Origin: Pseudoalteromonas rubra
GTDB lineage: Bacteria; Pseudomonadota; Gammaproteobacteria; Enterobacterales; Alteromonadaceae
DNA: 64,000 nucleotides
Direction of reading: 5' to 3'
Assembly (NCBI RefSeq): GCF_000238295.3
Contig: NZ_AHCD03000020.1
Coordinates: 124,001 to 188,000 of the forward strand
The first letter of the stretch is position 1. Every line of letters begins with the position of its first letter. The translations under genes and the position numbers were made by a program. The notes below the pieces were generated by a model. It searched no databases, was not told the DNA's origin, and worked only from the letters and a program-made list of their open reading frames with translations. This document shows, one piece after another, positions 15,993-25,584 of this stretch.

Positions 15993-18297
15993 TTTTAAAA
16001 ATCGTATTATCGCCTTGTGCGTCGGGTTGGTACTGCTGACAGCGGTTGCCAGCTTAGCCAGCTTCTGGTGGTCTACCAGCCAGTTCAATGAGCGCAAGGT
16101 GCAGCAGGATATTCAGACGGCGCAAAATGTCTATCAGCAATATCTCAGTGCCAAAGAGCGTTTGCTGGTGACCGCCGCGACGGTACTGACGCAAGATTTT
16201 GGCTTTAAACAGGCGGTTGCAACACGCGATGCACCGACCATTGAAAGCGTGCTGTTTAATCATAGTCAGCGTATCGATGCTGATCTGATGTTGCTGCTGG
16301 ACGTGCGCGGTCAGCTGATCTCTGCCAATCAGGCCGAAATTGAGCTGGCTGAAGATCTGCGCCCGTTGCTCAGAGAGTTGTTAAATCATACCGAACAGTC
16401 TGCTTTTGTCAGCCTGGATAAGCAATTGTATCAGGCGATTATTTTGCCCGTGAAGGCACCGCGTACCATTGCTTTTGCGATTGTTGGCTTTGCGGTTGAT
16501 ACGGAAGTAGCAGGGCAGCTACGTGAGCTGACCGGGATGGAAATGAGCTTTATTGGCCATGGTGAACAGATCAAGGCCAGCTCGTTGCGTTTACCCGAAT
16601 CCCAGGATCTGTTCGCGTATCTGCATGAGCAAAAAATCACCCGCTGGCTGAGCGAGTTTCCGGTTTATATTAATGCGGAGGTTGCTTTGCCCGCGTTAAA
16701 CTCTTCTCCGGTTAGCCTGGTATTAAGTGCTGATATGACCAAAGACTATCAGGAGTTCGATCAGCTGGTGTTAACCATTATTTTGTCGTCCTGTGTGACT
16801 ATGTTGTTTGGCTTTGTGGCCAGTGGCTTTTTAGCACGGAACCTGGCTACCCCGTTACAGCAGCTAACGGTGATGGCGCGTCGATTTGCTCTGGGTGACT
16901 ACGAAGCCACCGTACACGAGTCACGACCGACTAAAGAGATCTGTCAGCTGGTGGATGCTTTTCATGAAATGGGTGATGACATCCAGGCGCGGGAAAAACA
17001 AATTCGCTATCAGGCCAGCCACGATGGTCTGACACGCTTTTACAATCGCGCAGCCGCCATGGAGAAGCTTACCCGCTTGTTGCAAGATGGTCGCGTTTAT
17101 TACCTGCTGGTTGTGGACATAAAAGGCCTCAGACACATTAACGATAAGCTGGGTCCGCGTGTGGGTGACAGCTGTATTCAGGCCGTTGCACAGCGGATTG
17201 AACAAATCGGTGCCTGTTTTGAAGGACTGAATGCCCGGCTCGGTGGAGATGAGTTTTTAACTGTGCTGGCGGCCAAAGAGGACAGTTCAATGGAAGGTTG
17301 TGTCGCTGGGTTTCTGAGTGCGCTGAATCAGCCTTACCAGGTACAGAAACTGGAGATCAACCTGCGTTTTAGTGTGGGGGTGGTCCATTACCCCGAGCAG
17401 GCAGACGATCCGGAAGATCTGGTACGTCGTGCTTTGATTGCAGCAGACAACGCGGCGCAGCAGGGCAGTAATTCGGTGTATTTTTACCAAACCGGTGAAG
17501 ACGAAGCCTACCTGGAGCGCTTGTTGATCATTGATGAGCTCAAAGCCGCACTGCAAAGTGACGACGGCCAGCTGTTTATGACCTATCAGCCTAAGCTCAA
17601 CATGCACAGTCAGCAGGTCGATAAGGTGGAATCACTGATCCGCTGGCAGCGGCGCAATGGCGAGTGGGTCTCGCCTGAATTTTTTATTGATTTGGCAGAG
17701 CAGTCTGGCCTGATCGTTGAGCTGACTCAGTGGGTGCTTAAAACGGTGGTGGCGCAGGTCGCTAACTGGGTCGAGCAGGGGATCACCATGAAAGCGGCCA
17801 TCAATGTGTCGGCACAGGATATTGCGGATCCCGATTTTGTGCCCCACCTGGAAGCCATGCTGGATCGCTATCAGATATCGCCTTCCTTGATCACCATAGA
17901 GCTGACAGAGCGGGATATGATCGAGAACGAAGAGAAAGGGATTGCTGCGCTTAAAGTACTCAAAGAGATTGGCGTACATATTTCTCTGGACGATTACGGT
18001 GTCGGTCAGACTTCATTGGGTCGCTTAAAAATGCTACCGATTGATGAGCTCAAGCTGGATAAAGTGTTTATTCTGAAGCTGGCCGAAACGCATCAGGATC
18101 AGTGTATTGTGCGTTCCACCATCAGCCTGGGTCATCAACTTGGTTTCTCTGTGGTTGCTGAAGGGGTAGAAGATAAAGCGTCTTTGGAGCTGCTCAAAGA
18201 AATGGGCTGTGATTATGCTCAGGGGTATTATTTGAGTAAACCACTGAAGGCGGAGCTGTTGACACAATGGCTTGGCCAGTATCATGAAGCGGGTTAA
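15982..18297 (+). CDS. Membrane-bound GGDEF/EAL cyclic-di-GMP protein
   Basis: A 771-residue inner-membrane protein. A helix at about residues 7-27 and another at about 260-285 bracket a periplasmic sensor domain. A HAMP-like linker (TPLQQLTVMARRFALGDYEA) follows. The GGDEF domain keeps its active motif (ARLGGDEFLTVL, near residue 420). In the EAL domain the signature reads VESLIRWQ, with Ser in place of Ala. The other metal residues (NVSAQDI, ELTERDM, LDDYGVGQTSLG) are present, so hydrolysis is possible but uncertain. It would make or break cyclic-di-GMP in response to a periplasmic signal, perhaps passed on by the cupredoxin encoded just upstream. Confidence 0.9.
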   Translation: MGTSFKNRIIALCVGLVLLTAVASLASFWWSTSQFNERKVQQDIQTAQNVYQQYLSAKERLLVTAATVLTQDFGFKQAVATRDAPTIESVLFNHSQRIDADLMLLLDVRGQLISANQAEIELAEDLRPLLRELLNHTEQSAFVSLDKQLYQAIILPVKAPRTIAFAIVGFAVDTEVAGQLRELTGMEMSFIGHGEQIKASSLRLPESQDLFAYLHEQKITRWLSEFPVYINAEVALPALNSSPVSLVLSADMTKDYQEFDQLVLTIILSSCVTMLFGFVASGFLARNLATPLQQLTVMARRFALGDYEATVHESRPTKEICQLVDAFHEMGDDIQAREKQIRYQASHDGLTRFYNRAAAMEKLTRLLQDGRVYYLLVVDIKGLRHINDKLGPRVGDSCIQAVAQRIEQIGACFEGLNARLGGDEFLTVLAAKEDSSMEGCVAGFLSALNQPYQVQKLEINLRFSVGVVHYPEQADDPEDLVRRALIAADNAAQQGSNSVYFYQTGEDEAYLERLLIIDELKAALQSDDGQLFMTYQPKLNMHSQQVDKVESLIRWQRRNGEWVSPEFFIDLAEQSGLIVELTQWVLKTVVAQVANWVEQGITMKAAINVSAQDIADPDFVPHLEAMLDRYQISPSLITIELTERDMIENEEKGIAALKVLKEIGVHISLDDYGVGQTSLGRLKMLPIDELKLDKVFILKLAETHQDQCIVRSTISLGHQLGFSVVAEGVEDKASLELLKEMGCDYAQGYYLSKPLKAELLTQWLGQYHEAG

Positions 18298-19126
18298 TCC
18301 GTGTTTAGTGGTTTTGTCAGGTTGCGCATTAGGAATAAGTGCCACCTGCATGGCTGGTTCCGGTAAGTTACTGGCCACACCCGGTGTTTCTCAGGTAGAA
18401 GGCAGCGCAGGTGGGGGCATTGTGCCCTGGGCTCAGCTGGCAGGGTATGCCAGTGACGAGCAATGGAGTCTTGGCGGCTTTTGCAGCCGCGCCAGCGTCG
18501 ATGATTACCGACTGGATGTGTGCGGTATTCAGGCCAACCTGTTTGACCGCGTAGAGCTGAGTTATGCTGAGCAAACTTTTGCCGTACCAGCACTCAATAC
18601 TGAGATCGAGCAGTCGGTAAGCGGCGTTAAAGTGCGTCTGTATGGGGATATCGTCTACAGTGCCTGGCCACAGGTGAGCCTAGGTATGCAGCACAAATCA
18701 CTCAAAGATGATGCCGTTGCCGCTTTGCTCGGCGCCGAGGACGACAGCGGCACCGATATCTATCTGGCTGCCAGCAAGCTGCACCTGGGAGCACTGGGTG
18801 GCTTGAACGCATTTTGGAATATCACGGCGCGCCATACCGAAGCCAATCAACTTGGTCTGTTGGGCTATGGTTCTCAGCAAGGCAGTGAACGCATTTACCT
18901 CGAAGCCAGTGCGGCCATTTTTCTCAGCCAAAACCTGGCGCTCGGTTACGAGTACCGAGAAAAACCCGACAACCTGGGGCTTGGCGAGCAGGCGTGGCGG
19001 GATGTGTTTGTCGCCTGGTTTATCAATAAACAGGTCAATATCACCGCGGCCTGGCTGGATTTGGGCAGCATTGCCGGTCAGCCGGATCAGACTGGCTGGT
19101 ATGTCTCTGTCACCGGATACTTTTAA
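18284..19126 (+). CDS. DUF3034 family outer-membrane-like protein
   Basis: A 280-residue protein from ATG 18284; that start overlaps the preceding stop by 14 bp. ATG 18272 is in frame but adds only four residues before the signal peptide. After the signal (ending SATCMAGSGK) come the family opening GKLLATPGVSQVEGSAGGG and many alternating beta strands, ending in an aromatic terminal residue (VSVTGYF), as in outer-membrane barrels. DUF3034 genes are recurrent neighbours of cupredoxin-like, GGDEF/EAL and truncated-haemoglobin genes in gammaproteobacteria; that is from general knowledge. Its own role is unknown. Confidence 0.75.
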   Translation: MKRVNPCLVVLSGCALGISATCMAGSGKLLATPGVSQVEGSAGGGIVPWAQLAGYASDEQWSLGGFCSRASVDDYRLDVCGIQANLFDRVELSYAEQTFAVPALNTEIEQSVSGVKVRLYGDIVYSAWPQVSLGMQHKSLKDDAVAALLGAEDDSGTDIYLAASKLHLGALGGLNAFWNITARHTEANQLGLLGYGSQQGSERIYLEASAAIFLSQNLALGYEYREKPDNLGLGEQAWRDVFVAWFINKQVNITAAWLDLGSIAGQPDQTGWYVSVTGYF

Positions 19127-19135
19127 GGAGGCGTG

Positions 19136-19588
19136 ATGTTGAATGGAGTAAAGCGCAACGCTCGTCACTCTCTGTCCGCGCTCGTTATCATATTGGCCAG
19201 TCTATCTCTGATGGGCTGTCAGACCAGCGTTAAGCCAACCCTGTTTCAGCAGATTGGCGGTCAAGCCGGGCTTGAACGCCTGGTCGATTTGTTCATTCAG
19301 CAGATAGGGCGTGATAAAGCCATTCTGCCTTATTTTGCCAAAGCCAATGTGAGCCATTTTCGCCAAGGCTTTATCACGCATTTGTGCGACACCCTGGATG
19401 GGCCCTGTGAGTATCAGGGCGACTCTATGGTACAAATCCATACTGGCATGCAGATCACTGAAGCTGATTTTAACCGTGTGGTTGAGTTGCTGATCAACGT
19501 CATGATCGAAGCAGGCATTGCGCATACCACACAAAATCAGATCCTGGCCAGGCTGGCACCGCTACGTGGTGAGGTGATAAAGATCTGA
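19136..19588 (+). CDS. Group 1 truncated haemoglobin, lipoprotein
   Basis: A 150-residue protein starting at ATG 19136, which has the strong site AAGGAGG just upstream (19126-19132). It has a lipoprotein signal with lipobox LSLMGC (Cys near residue 28) and then a truncated-globin domain: LFQQIGGQAGLERLVDLF, YFAKANVSHFRQGFITHL (proximal region), and a conserved His in QIHTGMQITEADFNRVV. Lipid anchoring would put the haem protein in the periplasm, where it could bind O2 or NO near the cupredoxin and the sensor kinase-like GGDEF/EAL protein. It ends the four-gene operon that begins at 15129. Confidence 0.85.
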   Translation: MLNGVKRNARHSLSALVIILASLSLMGCQTSVKPTLFQQIGGQAGLERLVDLFIQQIGRDKAILPYFAKANVSHFRQGFITHLCDTLDGPCEYQGDSMVQIHTGMQITEADFNRVVELLINVMIEAGIAHTTQNQILARLAPLRGEVIKI

Positions 19589-20089
19589 GTGTACCTCTAT
19601 TTGTGCTTACCAGAATCTGGGGTCTCCGTAAAATTGCGCTAAAAGTGCTATGCCAATCCCTGCCTTACTTCGTTGTTACAACACGCACAGCGTAGATAAA
19701 AGCTGTTCATCATCCACTTAAGAACTGAATGCCATGAGTGTGTTGTGGATTTTAGCTTTTACACTGCATTTTTCTCCATCTTGGTTTCGACGTTTAAACT
19801 GACTTTTTAATTTTTGTATGAAGCAATAAATTAAGCCGAAAATGACGGTTTTTGGAATAATAGAGGGTGACTTGTTTCTGGTTTTTACTCTTTTATTTTA
19901 ATTATTTTATTTTAATTATTATTTCAGATTTAATTGTTGTTTATTTGTTTTTATTTTGCTTATCTCATTGTTGTTATTTGTGTTTTTGTTGTGTTGTTTT
20001 TGTTTTAAAATTGTCTTTACTTTGTAAATTGTGATTTGTAGAGTTGGCCTGCACTATTTAGTGCCTTAACGAAATAAAAGGATATTAAT
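19589..20089. other. 501-bp non-coding gap with T-rich low-complexity stretch
   Basis: I see no gene. Bases about 19860-20040 of the plus strand are dominated by T, with many TTTTATTT and TTGTT runs and strongly reduced GC compared with both flanks. It probably holds the promoter of the secreted protein at 20090, which has AAAAGGAT as ribosome site, and perhaps a long 5' leader. Confidence 0.5.
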
Positions 20090-20734
20090 ATGAATCTTAA
20101 AAAAGTAGCTGTGTCTTTGTTGATTGGTTGTGGATTTGCAATGACTGCCACAGCACAACCTGCTGAAGAATTTGTGACTGTAAGCAACGGCTCAAAATAT
20201 AATTTTAGAATTGGTTTACAGGCATTGGATGACGCTGGCAGAGATCCGGGCAGAGTTGAATATACTAAATATTTATCTGCTGGTTCAAATGTACAATCTG
20301 AGTGGGCAGTTGACAGAGACGCCTATGATCCTGATGCGTTAAAACTTCACCTTTCCATACTGAATCATCTTCCCTCGGATCGAGATTTCCGTATTGCTAT
20401 TCAGGCTGCAGACCGCGGTGGTCGCGGAGATTTTGGTTACTGGCAATATACGCCCTGGGCGAGTGAAGGTGGCGGTTGGTCAGGCATGGCATTTGATACT
20501 GACCGGTTTGACCCGGATGCATTCCGTATTCGAATCGAAACGCGTACCTGGAGTGGTAGCCACTCATTCAGTGATTTTCGTATCGGTCTGAGAGTATCTG
20601 ATCGTGGAGGTCGTGAAGTGGGTAATGCGACTTACACACCTTGGGCTTCTTATGGTGGTGGCTGGACTGGCCTGGCTACGGACAACGATGCATATGATTT
20701 TGATGGTTTTGAAGTAAATCTGGAAGTGCGCTAG
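20090..20734 (+). CDS. Secreted protein with three internal repeats, function unknown
   Basis: A 214-residue protein with a signal peptide (cut after TATAQP, about residue 23). The rest is three repeats of about 60 residues. Each begins with a phrase like DFRIGLQALDDAGRD or DFRIGLRVSDRGGRE, passes through YTPWAS-GGGWSG, and ends D-DAYDPDAL or DNDAYDFDGF. Repeats 2 and 3 are closest; repeat 1 has lost the Trp-rich centre. The regular Asp, Gly and Trp pattern suggests small beta-sandwich modules, possibly carbohydrate- or calcium-binding, but I do not recognise the family. It stands alone with its own terminator at 20763. Confidence 0.75.
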   Translation: MNLKKVAVSLLIGCGFAMTATAQPAEEFVTVSNGSKYNFRIGLQALDDAGRDPGRVEYTKYLSAGSNVQSEWAVDRDAYDPDALKLHLSILNHLPSDRDFRIAIQAADRGGRGDFGYWQYTPWASEGGGWSGMAFDTDRFDPDAFRIRIETRTWSGSHSFSDFRIGLRVSDRGGREVGNATYTPWASYGGGWTGLATDNDAYDFDGFEVNLEVR

Positions 20735-20762
20735 ACCAGAGTACTTCAAAGTAGATAATATT

Positions 20763-20802
20763 AGCTCAACAATAATATTATAAGTTATTGTTGAGCTTTT
20801 TT
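20763..20802 (+). terminator. Rho-independent terminator after the repeat protein
   Basis: A 13-bp perfect stem (AGCTCAACAATAA / TTATTGTTGAGCT) with a 9-base loop, followed by six T residues. Confidence 0.92.
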
Positions 20803-20824
20803 AATTGTTGTGTTTTTTGATTTT

Positions 20825-21634
20825 CTATTTAAAGGCAATATTATAATCCGGTTTTTTCGGGTTGTTTGGGAAGTCCAGCCCCTCTACAGGGTAGCTGTGT
20901 TGAGAAGGCGCTGGATCTGACATCAGGCTTTTATTGATAAAGGTGATTTCCACCGTCTCAGGAAAATCAATCGCGTCGACGTATTTGCCGTAGTTGTTAC
21001 CATGAATATGCACGACATGGAAATACTCAGACATCGCTGTAATAAAATCATTGAATTGCGTCGTTTTTGTATCCAAGTGATGAAACTCTGCCGCCACCAC
21101 ATTGATCCTGTTGGCATGTTTACACAGGTCTTTGATAATCTGATATTCAGCCCCCTCAATATCCATTTTCAGGAAAACGGTATCTTGGTGATCGCCACAG
21201 TGGTGCTCGATTAACTCATCCAGGCTGATATCCAGCTGACCTGATGTTTCGCTGACACGGCGTTGTAAATGGCTATTTTTACCACGGAAGAAGCTGTAAA
21301 AGAACACACAGTTTAATAAACGGGTCCAGTACTTCTGGCGTTTGTCATGGCGGAGTAGCAGCGTATTGATCAGCGATTTGACGCTATTTTGCAGGGTTTT
21401 GCGTACAATGAAGTTAAGCCCAACAGTATAATCTACGCCAACAACCCGGCAGTCCGGGTTAAGCGCCTGGAACTCTTTATCAAACCGCCAGTCATCATTG
21501 ATGCCCAGTGAGAGTAACACGTTAGTGTCTTTGATATGGGTTTTGGGGATGACATAGCCCCCGTCAAATTGGTTACCCATACGGATAAGATCCGCGCTGT
21601 GTTTAGGGTGCAGTTCTTTCTTTTTGATTTTCAT
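20825..21634 (-). CDS. FkbM-family methyltransferase-like protein
   Basis: A 269-residue protein with the N-terminal MGNQFDGGYVIP and the class I methyltransferase core of the FkbM family: VLLSLGINDDWRFDKEF and the acidic VFLKMDIEGAEYQIIKDL, which normally holds the SAM-side Asp and Glu. Members methylate hydroxyls of sugars or polyketides, often in surface glycans. The next gene on the same strand is a family 9 glycosyltransferase, which fits a lipopolysaccharide or exopolysaccharide role, although 244 bp separate them. The acceptor is unknown. Confidence 0.75.
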   Translation of the reverse strand: MKIKKKELHPKHSADLIRMGNQFDGGYVIPKTHIKDTNVLLSLGINDDWRFDKEFQALNPDCRVVGVDYTVGLNFIVRKTLQNSVKSLINTLLLRHDKRQKYWTRLLNCVFFYSFFRGKNSHLQRRVSETSGQLDISLDELIEHHCGDHQDTVFLKMDIEGAEYQIIKDLCKHANRINVVAAEFHHLDTKTTQFNDFITAMSEYFHVVHIHGNNYGKYVDAIDFPETVEITFINKSLMSDPAPSQHSYPVEGLDFPNNPKKPDYNIAFK

Positions 21635-21878
21635 GCAGACATTCCAGTAATTTATTATTACGTACTCGGCTTTATCTTCTGCTTTATGAAAACATTTTTA
21701 TATTAAAGTTCACCTATGTTTTTATTATTTTAATTATTTGTTTCAGTGTGTTTGAGGAGCGTGTTGACAGCTCATTTTTGTTCTGGGAGAATTTTTTAGA
21801 TTGTTGATTTTTATGTTTTTTCTTTTGTAAGTCCCCTTCATCACCCTTGGAATAGGCAATGAAGGAGGTGTATGCTTA

Positions 21879-22892
21879 TTAACTTTTTGGTTTTTCGAGC
21901 AGTGCAATATACTGACGTGCAATCATTTCGGGGCTGATATCATTGATGATCTCATGCTCGATCATGCTGGTTGATGGACTTTCCAAAGCTATGAGGTTGT
22001 TTTGTAATGGCCTTACAATAGACCAGGGGGAAGTCCCTAACCCGACCAGGGCCAGACAAGGTACGTTACAGGCAGCTGCAATATGCATAGGACCTGAGTC
22101 TATGGAGATCATGATATCCATCGCGGCGATCGTATCAACTAATTCTCCAAGCGTGGTTTTGCCGGCCAGATTCGTGGCAGGAACCTTATTCTCTGTCAAC
22201 GCTTGAGATAAACGGACTGCGTCTTCTGATTCAGATGGATCCCCCAGAATGTAAAAGTGAGTTTCTGCAGATTTTGCTATGCATGTGAGGGCATCGACAC
22301 TTTTTGCGACGTCATAGTGCCGGGTCCCTTTGTTCTTACCGCCGACGTAGACCGCTGTTTTGTGAACGTGCCTCGGTAGCGCTATGGTGCGCGGTGATAA
22401 AGAGGGTAAGTCAAAGTGAGAAAAGGGACGATTATGAACGTCATTTACTAGTCGGCAGTACCGATGAATATAATGATGACATTCGTTGAGCTTTAGGGCA
22501 TGGCTGAGCAGCGGTTTACGGCCATTCTGTGCATAACCAACAATGAGCGGTATGTGAGCCAATTTCGCAAGTAACGCTTCACGTATTGATCCTCTGAACA
22601 ACACCGCCATAGCATACTTCGTCTTTCTCAGTGTACGTGCAAAAGAAAACATCCCCTGCTTGTGTTCTTTGCAATAGCGATTATCTGCAATTAACTCAAT
22701 ATTGTAATGTTCTGCGCGTTCAAGGACTTCAAGCATATAAGGACGCGCCAGCAGATGTATCGAATGCTCCGGATATAGCGACCTGAGCATAGCAATTGCT
22801 GGCAAAGTATTGATGGCATCACCGATAAATTTAGGTAAAACCACCAGTATCGGGCCATGTACCTTGTCTTGTGTGATTGTTTTCGAGGACAT
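21879..22892 (-). CDS. Glycosyltransferase family 9 (heptosyltransferase-like)
   Basis: A 337-residue protein from ATG 22892 (TTG 22910 would add six residues). It has the GT9 opening VVLPKFIGDAINTLPAIAMLRSLYPEH and the donor-site motif ISIDSGPMHIAAACNVPCLALVG with the PWSIVRP loop. GT9 enzymes transfer heptose or related sugars from ADP-sugar to lipid A core or other glycans at the inner face of the membrane. Whether this one acts on LPS core cannot be told. It shares its strand with the FkbM-like gene downstream. Confidence 0.85.
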   Translation of the reverse strand: MSSKTITQDKVHGPILVVLPKFIGDAINTLPAIAMLRSLYPEHSIHLLARPYMLEVLERAEHYNIELIADNRYCKEHKQGMFSFARTLRKTKYAMAVLFRGSIREALLAKLAHIPLIVGYAQNGRKPLLSHALKLNECHHYIHRYCRLVNDVHNRPFSHFDLPSLSPRTIALPRHVHKTAVYVGGKNKGTRHYDVAKSVDALTCIAKSAETHFYILGDPSESEDAVRLSQALTENKVPATNLAGKTTLGELVDTIAAMDIMISIDSGPMHIAAACNVPCLALVGLGTSPWSIVRPLQNNLIALESPSTSMIEHEIINDISPEMIARQYIALLEKPKS

Positions 22893-22910
22893 AACGTTAT
22901 AAATAATCAA

Positions 22911-23409
22911 CGGATTTTTTCGAGTATAACCTGTCTAAAAAGGGATATCACCACTGTGTGTTTCTGAGTGAAGCTATGCGCCGTGCTTCGCTAAGTCGTG
23001 TGTGTGTTTTCTACGGGTAAAGTTCAGAGCGATAGCGTGTGCGCTGGTTAAAAAAGTCGAGGCTAGGGTAGTTGTTGGGCACTATTAGAGTTTTGATTTT
23101 TATAAGGAAAGTAAAGTTTGTTTATGAACAAGTACTTGCTCGGTTGTGTTTCATTATTGCTCTGCAACACAGCGGTGCAGGTCCTGCAGGCAGTGTTTAT
23201 TGGGAAGCGCAGTCGAAAGGACCAAAGATGGAGCGGGTTATTAAGTGGAAGATGGACTCAACGGTTCGCTTTCTAATCAACAGGTTCATGTAGGGCTGAT
23301 GTCTATGAGGCAGAGCTCAGCTGGCTCTGATCAATCTTGCATTGTTTCTGCTATATTTCCCATCTAATATTAATGGCAATCAAGATCAATCAAAACACTG
23401 TGTTAACAA
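22911..23409. other. 499-bp gap, no supported gene
   Basis: Between two divergent genes. A 73-codon frame at 23072-23293 opens with TTG, lacks a ribosome site and has no recognisable content, so I do not call it. The stretch should contain the promoters of both flanking genes, but I cannot point to convincing boxes. Confidence 0.4.
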
Positions 23410-24240
23410 ATGAAAAACATCAAAAGTTGTCACTGGTTACTGAAAAACCTCAATCGCGTCACTGTGCTTGATTGCGGCATGCTCAAACCAGGAGCAAAAG
23501 GAAAATATGTGCCATCGGGGATCATTGCCGGGGCAAAACGGTTTGATATCAGCCATGCCTTTAGCGATGCCAATGGGGCGTGCCCCAATACGATGTGTAA
23601 TGCAGCGCAATTTCAGCATGGCGTCAGGGCGTTGGGAGTTAACCAGCAGGATATTGTGGTTGTGTACGACAATTTTGCGTTGTTCAGTGCAGCCCGGGCC
23701 TGGTGGATGTTTAAGGCTATGGGGTTTGAGCAGGTTTATGTGCTGGACGGGGGCTTAGTCAAGTGGCTTGAGCTGGGCCTACCTGTTGCCACTGAGTATG
23801 CGCACAGCAGCGAGCCCGGAGATTTCGTTGCTGACCCCCAAAGCGGTTACTTCATTGATAAGCATGCGGTGTTGGCGGGGATAGATAGCGCTGAAGTGTT
23901 ACTTCTGGATGCTCGCAGCCCGGCGCGGTTTAGCGGTCAGGAACAAGAACCCAGAGTCGGGATGCGCAGTGGCCATATTCCGGGGAGTGTGAATGTCCAT
24001 TATGCGAGCGTACTGGATGACAGCGGATTAATTAAACCTAAAGCGCAGTTACGGACATTATTAGCGGACGCCGGGGTCTCTAATCAGGCCTTACAATTTA
24101 GCTGTGGCTCCGGAGTGACAGCGTGTATTTTGGCTATGATTGCGGATGAATGTGGGTTTTACCCTTTATCCGTTTATGACGGTTCCTGGAGTGAATGGGG
24201 GCAAGACGCAAGTCTGCCTGTTGCCACTTGCCCCGCATAA
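23410..24240 (+). CDS. sseA: Two-domain rhodanese, 3-mercaptopyruvate sulfurtransferase-like
   Basis: A 276-residue protein of two rhodanese domains. The N-terminal inactive domain spans residues 1-135 (VTVLDCGMLKPGAKGKYVPS, VVVYDNFALFSAARAWWMFK). The C-terminal active domain (about 150-276) contains RSGHIPGSVNVHYASVLDD and the active-site loop FSCGSGVTACILAM, whose Cys carries the persulfide. The CGSGVTA loop matches 3-mercaptopyruvate sulfurtransferases rather than thiosulfate types. It should move sulfur from mercaptopyruvate to cyanide or thiols in the cytosol. It is monocistronic and convergent with the ROK gene. Confidence 0.88.
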   Translation: MKNIKSCHWLLKNLNRVTVLDCGMLKPGAKGKYVPSGIIAGAKRFDISHAFSDANGACPNTMCNAAQFQHGVRALGVNQQDIVVVYDNFALFSAARAWWMFKAMGFEQVYVLDGGLVKWLELGLPVATEYAHSSEPGDFVADPQSGYFIDKHAVLAGIDSAEVLLLDARSPARFSGQEQEPRVGMRSGHIPGSVNVHYASVLDDSGLIKPKAQLRTLLADAGVSNQALQFSCGSGVTACILAMIADECGFYPLSVYDGSWSEWGQDASLPVATCPA

Positions 24241-24252
24241 GACTTTGCCAGT

Positions 24253-25434
24253 CTAGTAAACCAGCTCCTGGAGTTCGCTGGGCTGGTTAATGGCAGGAAA
24301 GTACAAGGTCTGCATGTTCTTGGCGCTGAGCGCACTGTGCAGCGGCAAGGTCGCAATGCCCTTGAGGGCAATGTTGGCAACGTCCGGGGTTTTGACCAGC
24401 CGCACCACCTGGCGTTCACCAAACTGCGCAATGGATGGAATGAACGGGCGCAATTCAGACGTGAGTTTATCAAGCAGCCAGTCATTGATGTCACCGCCTA
24501 AAATGATGGTCTGCGTATTCAGCAGGGATTCAATGCTGTGGATCGCTATCCGCATTGGCTCCGCAGCCTGTTCGAGCCAGCGCTCTATTACCGGGTGTTC
24601 CTGTAGCTGGTGATGCAGCTCTTCGGTGCTGCAACCTGGGCGTCCGAGGCTATTTTTTAGGGCGCTTAACGAGGCAAAGTCGTTCAGTCGACCCAGCTCA
24701 GCGGTGTCATCATCTGTTTCTGGGGTCACAAACAGCTCACCCAATGCGCCGGTCAGGCCATTCTGGCCGAGCAGGATCCGTCGATCGTATACCACTGCCG
24801 ACTCTACCTGATTGCCCAGGTGTACATAGACAAAGCTGTCCAGCAGCCTGGCTTCGCCAAACAGCATCTGAAAACTGGCGCAGGCAGAGGCCGTTGTTTC
24901 CAGTGCCACGGGCACGCCCAGCGTATCGGCCAGTTGTTGCTGAAGTTCCCGGTTGTGAGCAAAAATCTCGACGCCCTTGAGATGGCTCAGTTGAACCGAC
25001 AGGCCGCAACCAAGCACCTGAGAGACGCTCAGGTTGGCGACGGTCAACAGGGTGTCTATCAGATATTTGGCCTTGTCGAGCAGGGTATCACCCGCGTCAA
25101 GGTGGGTATGCAGTCGGTTGAGCAGCTCACCGTTGAGATAAAACAGGCCGACTTCCAGCTCGCGGTCAACGATGCGTATTGCCAGTGTGTATGCGGCCTT
25201 TTTATTCAGAACCAGCATCTTTGAAGGCTTACCTGCGCCTTCTGATTTTTTTATACCGGTTTCTTCAACAAGTTGAACGCTCAGCAGTTCTTCCACCATG
25301 TTGGTAATAGTTTGCTTGGTCAACTGAGTATTGCGGGCAATCTCAACACGGGAGATTGGCCCTTGAGTGACAATCTGAGAGAGTACAAGACGCAAATTTA
25401 TCGATTTATTCTGTTTTGCGTTGGAGCCTTTCAA
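24253..25434 (-). CDS. ROK-family transcriptional repressor of the amino-sugar locus
   Basis: A 393-residue protein starting with TTG 25434, preceded by AGTAAGG at the right distance; no ATG is in frame upstream. Residues about 10-75 form a winged helix-turn-helix (GPISRVEIARNTQLTKQTITNMVEEL). The rest is the ROK sugar-kinase-like fold with LGCGLSVQLSHL and GQNGLTGALGELF. Typical regulators of this type (NagC, Mlc) bind DNA until an amino-sugar phosphate or similar ligand releases them. It is divergent from the ABC importer. A perfect 7-3-7 palindrome lies between them, and similar sites occur before the TonB receptor and the secreted lysozyme-like gene. Confidence 0.88.
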   Translation of the reverse strand: MKGSNAKQNKSINLRLVLSQIVTQGPISRVEIARNTQLTKQTITNMVEELLSVQLVEETGIKKSEGAGKPSKMLVLNKKAAYTLAIRIVDRELEVGLFYLNGELLNRLHTHLDAGDTLLDKAKYLIDTLLTVANLSVSQVLGCGLSVQLSHLKGVEIFAHNRELQQQLADTLGVPVALETTASACASFQMLFGEARLLDSFVYVHLGNQVESAVVYDRRILLGQNGLTGALGELFVTPETDDDTAELGRLNDFASLSALKNSLGRPGCSTEELHHQLQEHPVIERWLEQAAEPMRIAIHSIESLLNTQTIILGGDINDWLLDKLTSELRPFIPSIAQFGERQVVRLVKTPDVANIALKGIATLPLHSALSAKNMQTLYFPAINQPSELQELVY

Positions 25435-25584
25435 TGTGTTCGCCTTACTATTTGAATCTAATTTGGGGGCTTTATCATGATATTGCCCCAGTCAATGTGC
25501 CGTATGTACCTGCTTACACAACACATTATCCCTGAACTAAGCCGATCATCTTACTCGATCATGAGGCTAAACCGAATAAAAAAT

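Noticed and set aside
23072..23293. 73-codon frame in the gap before the sulfurtransferase gene
   Set aside because: TTG start, no ribosome site, no recognisable content.
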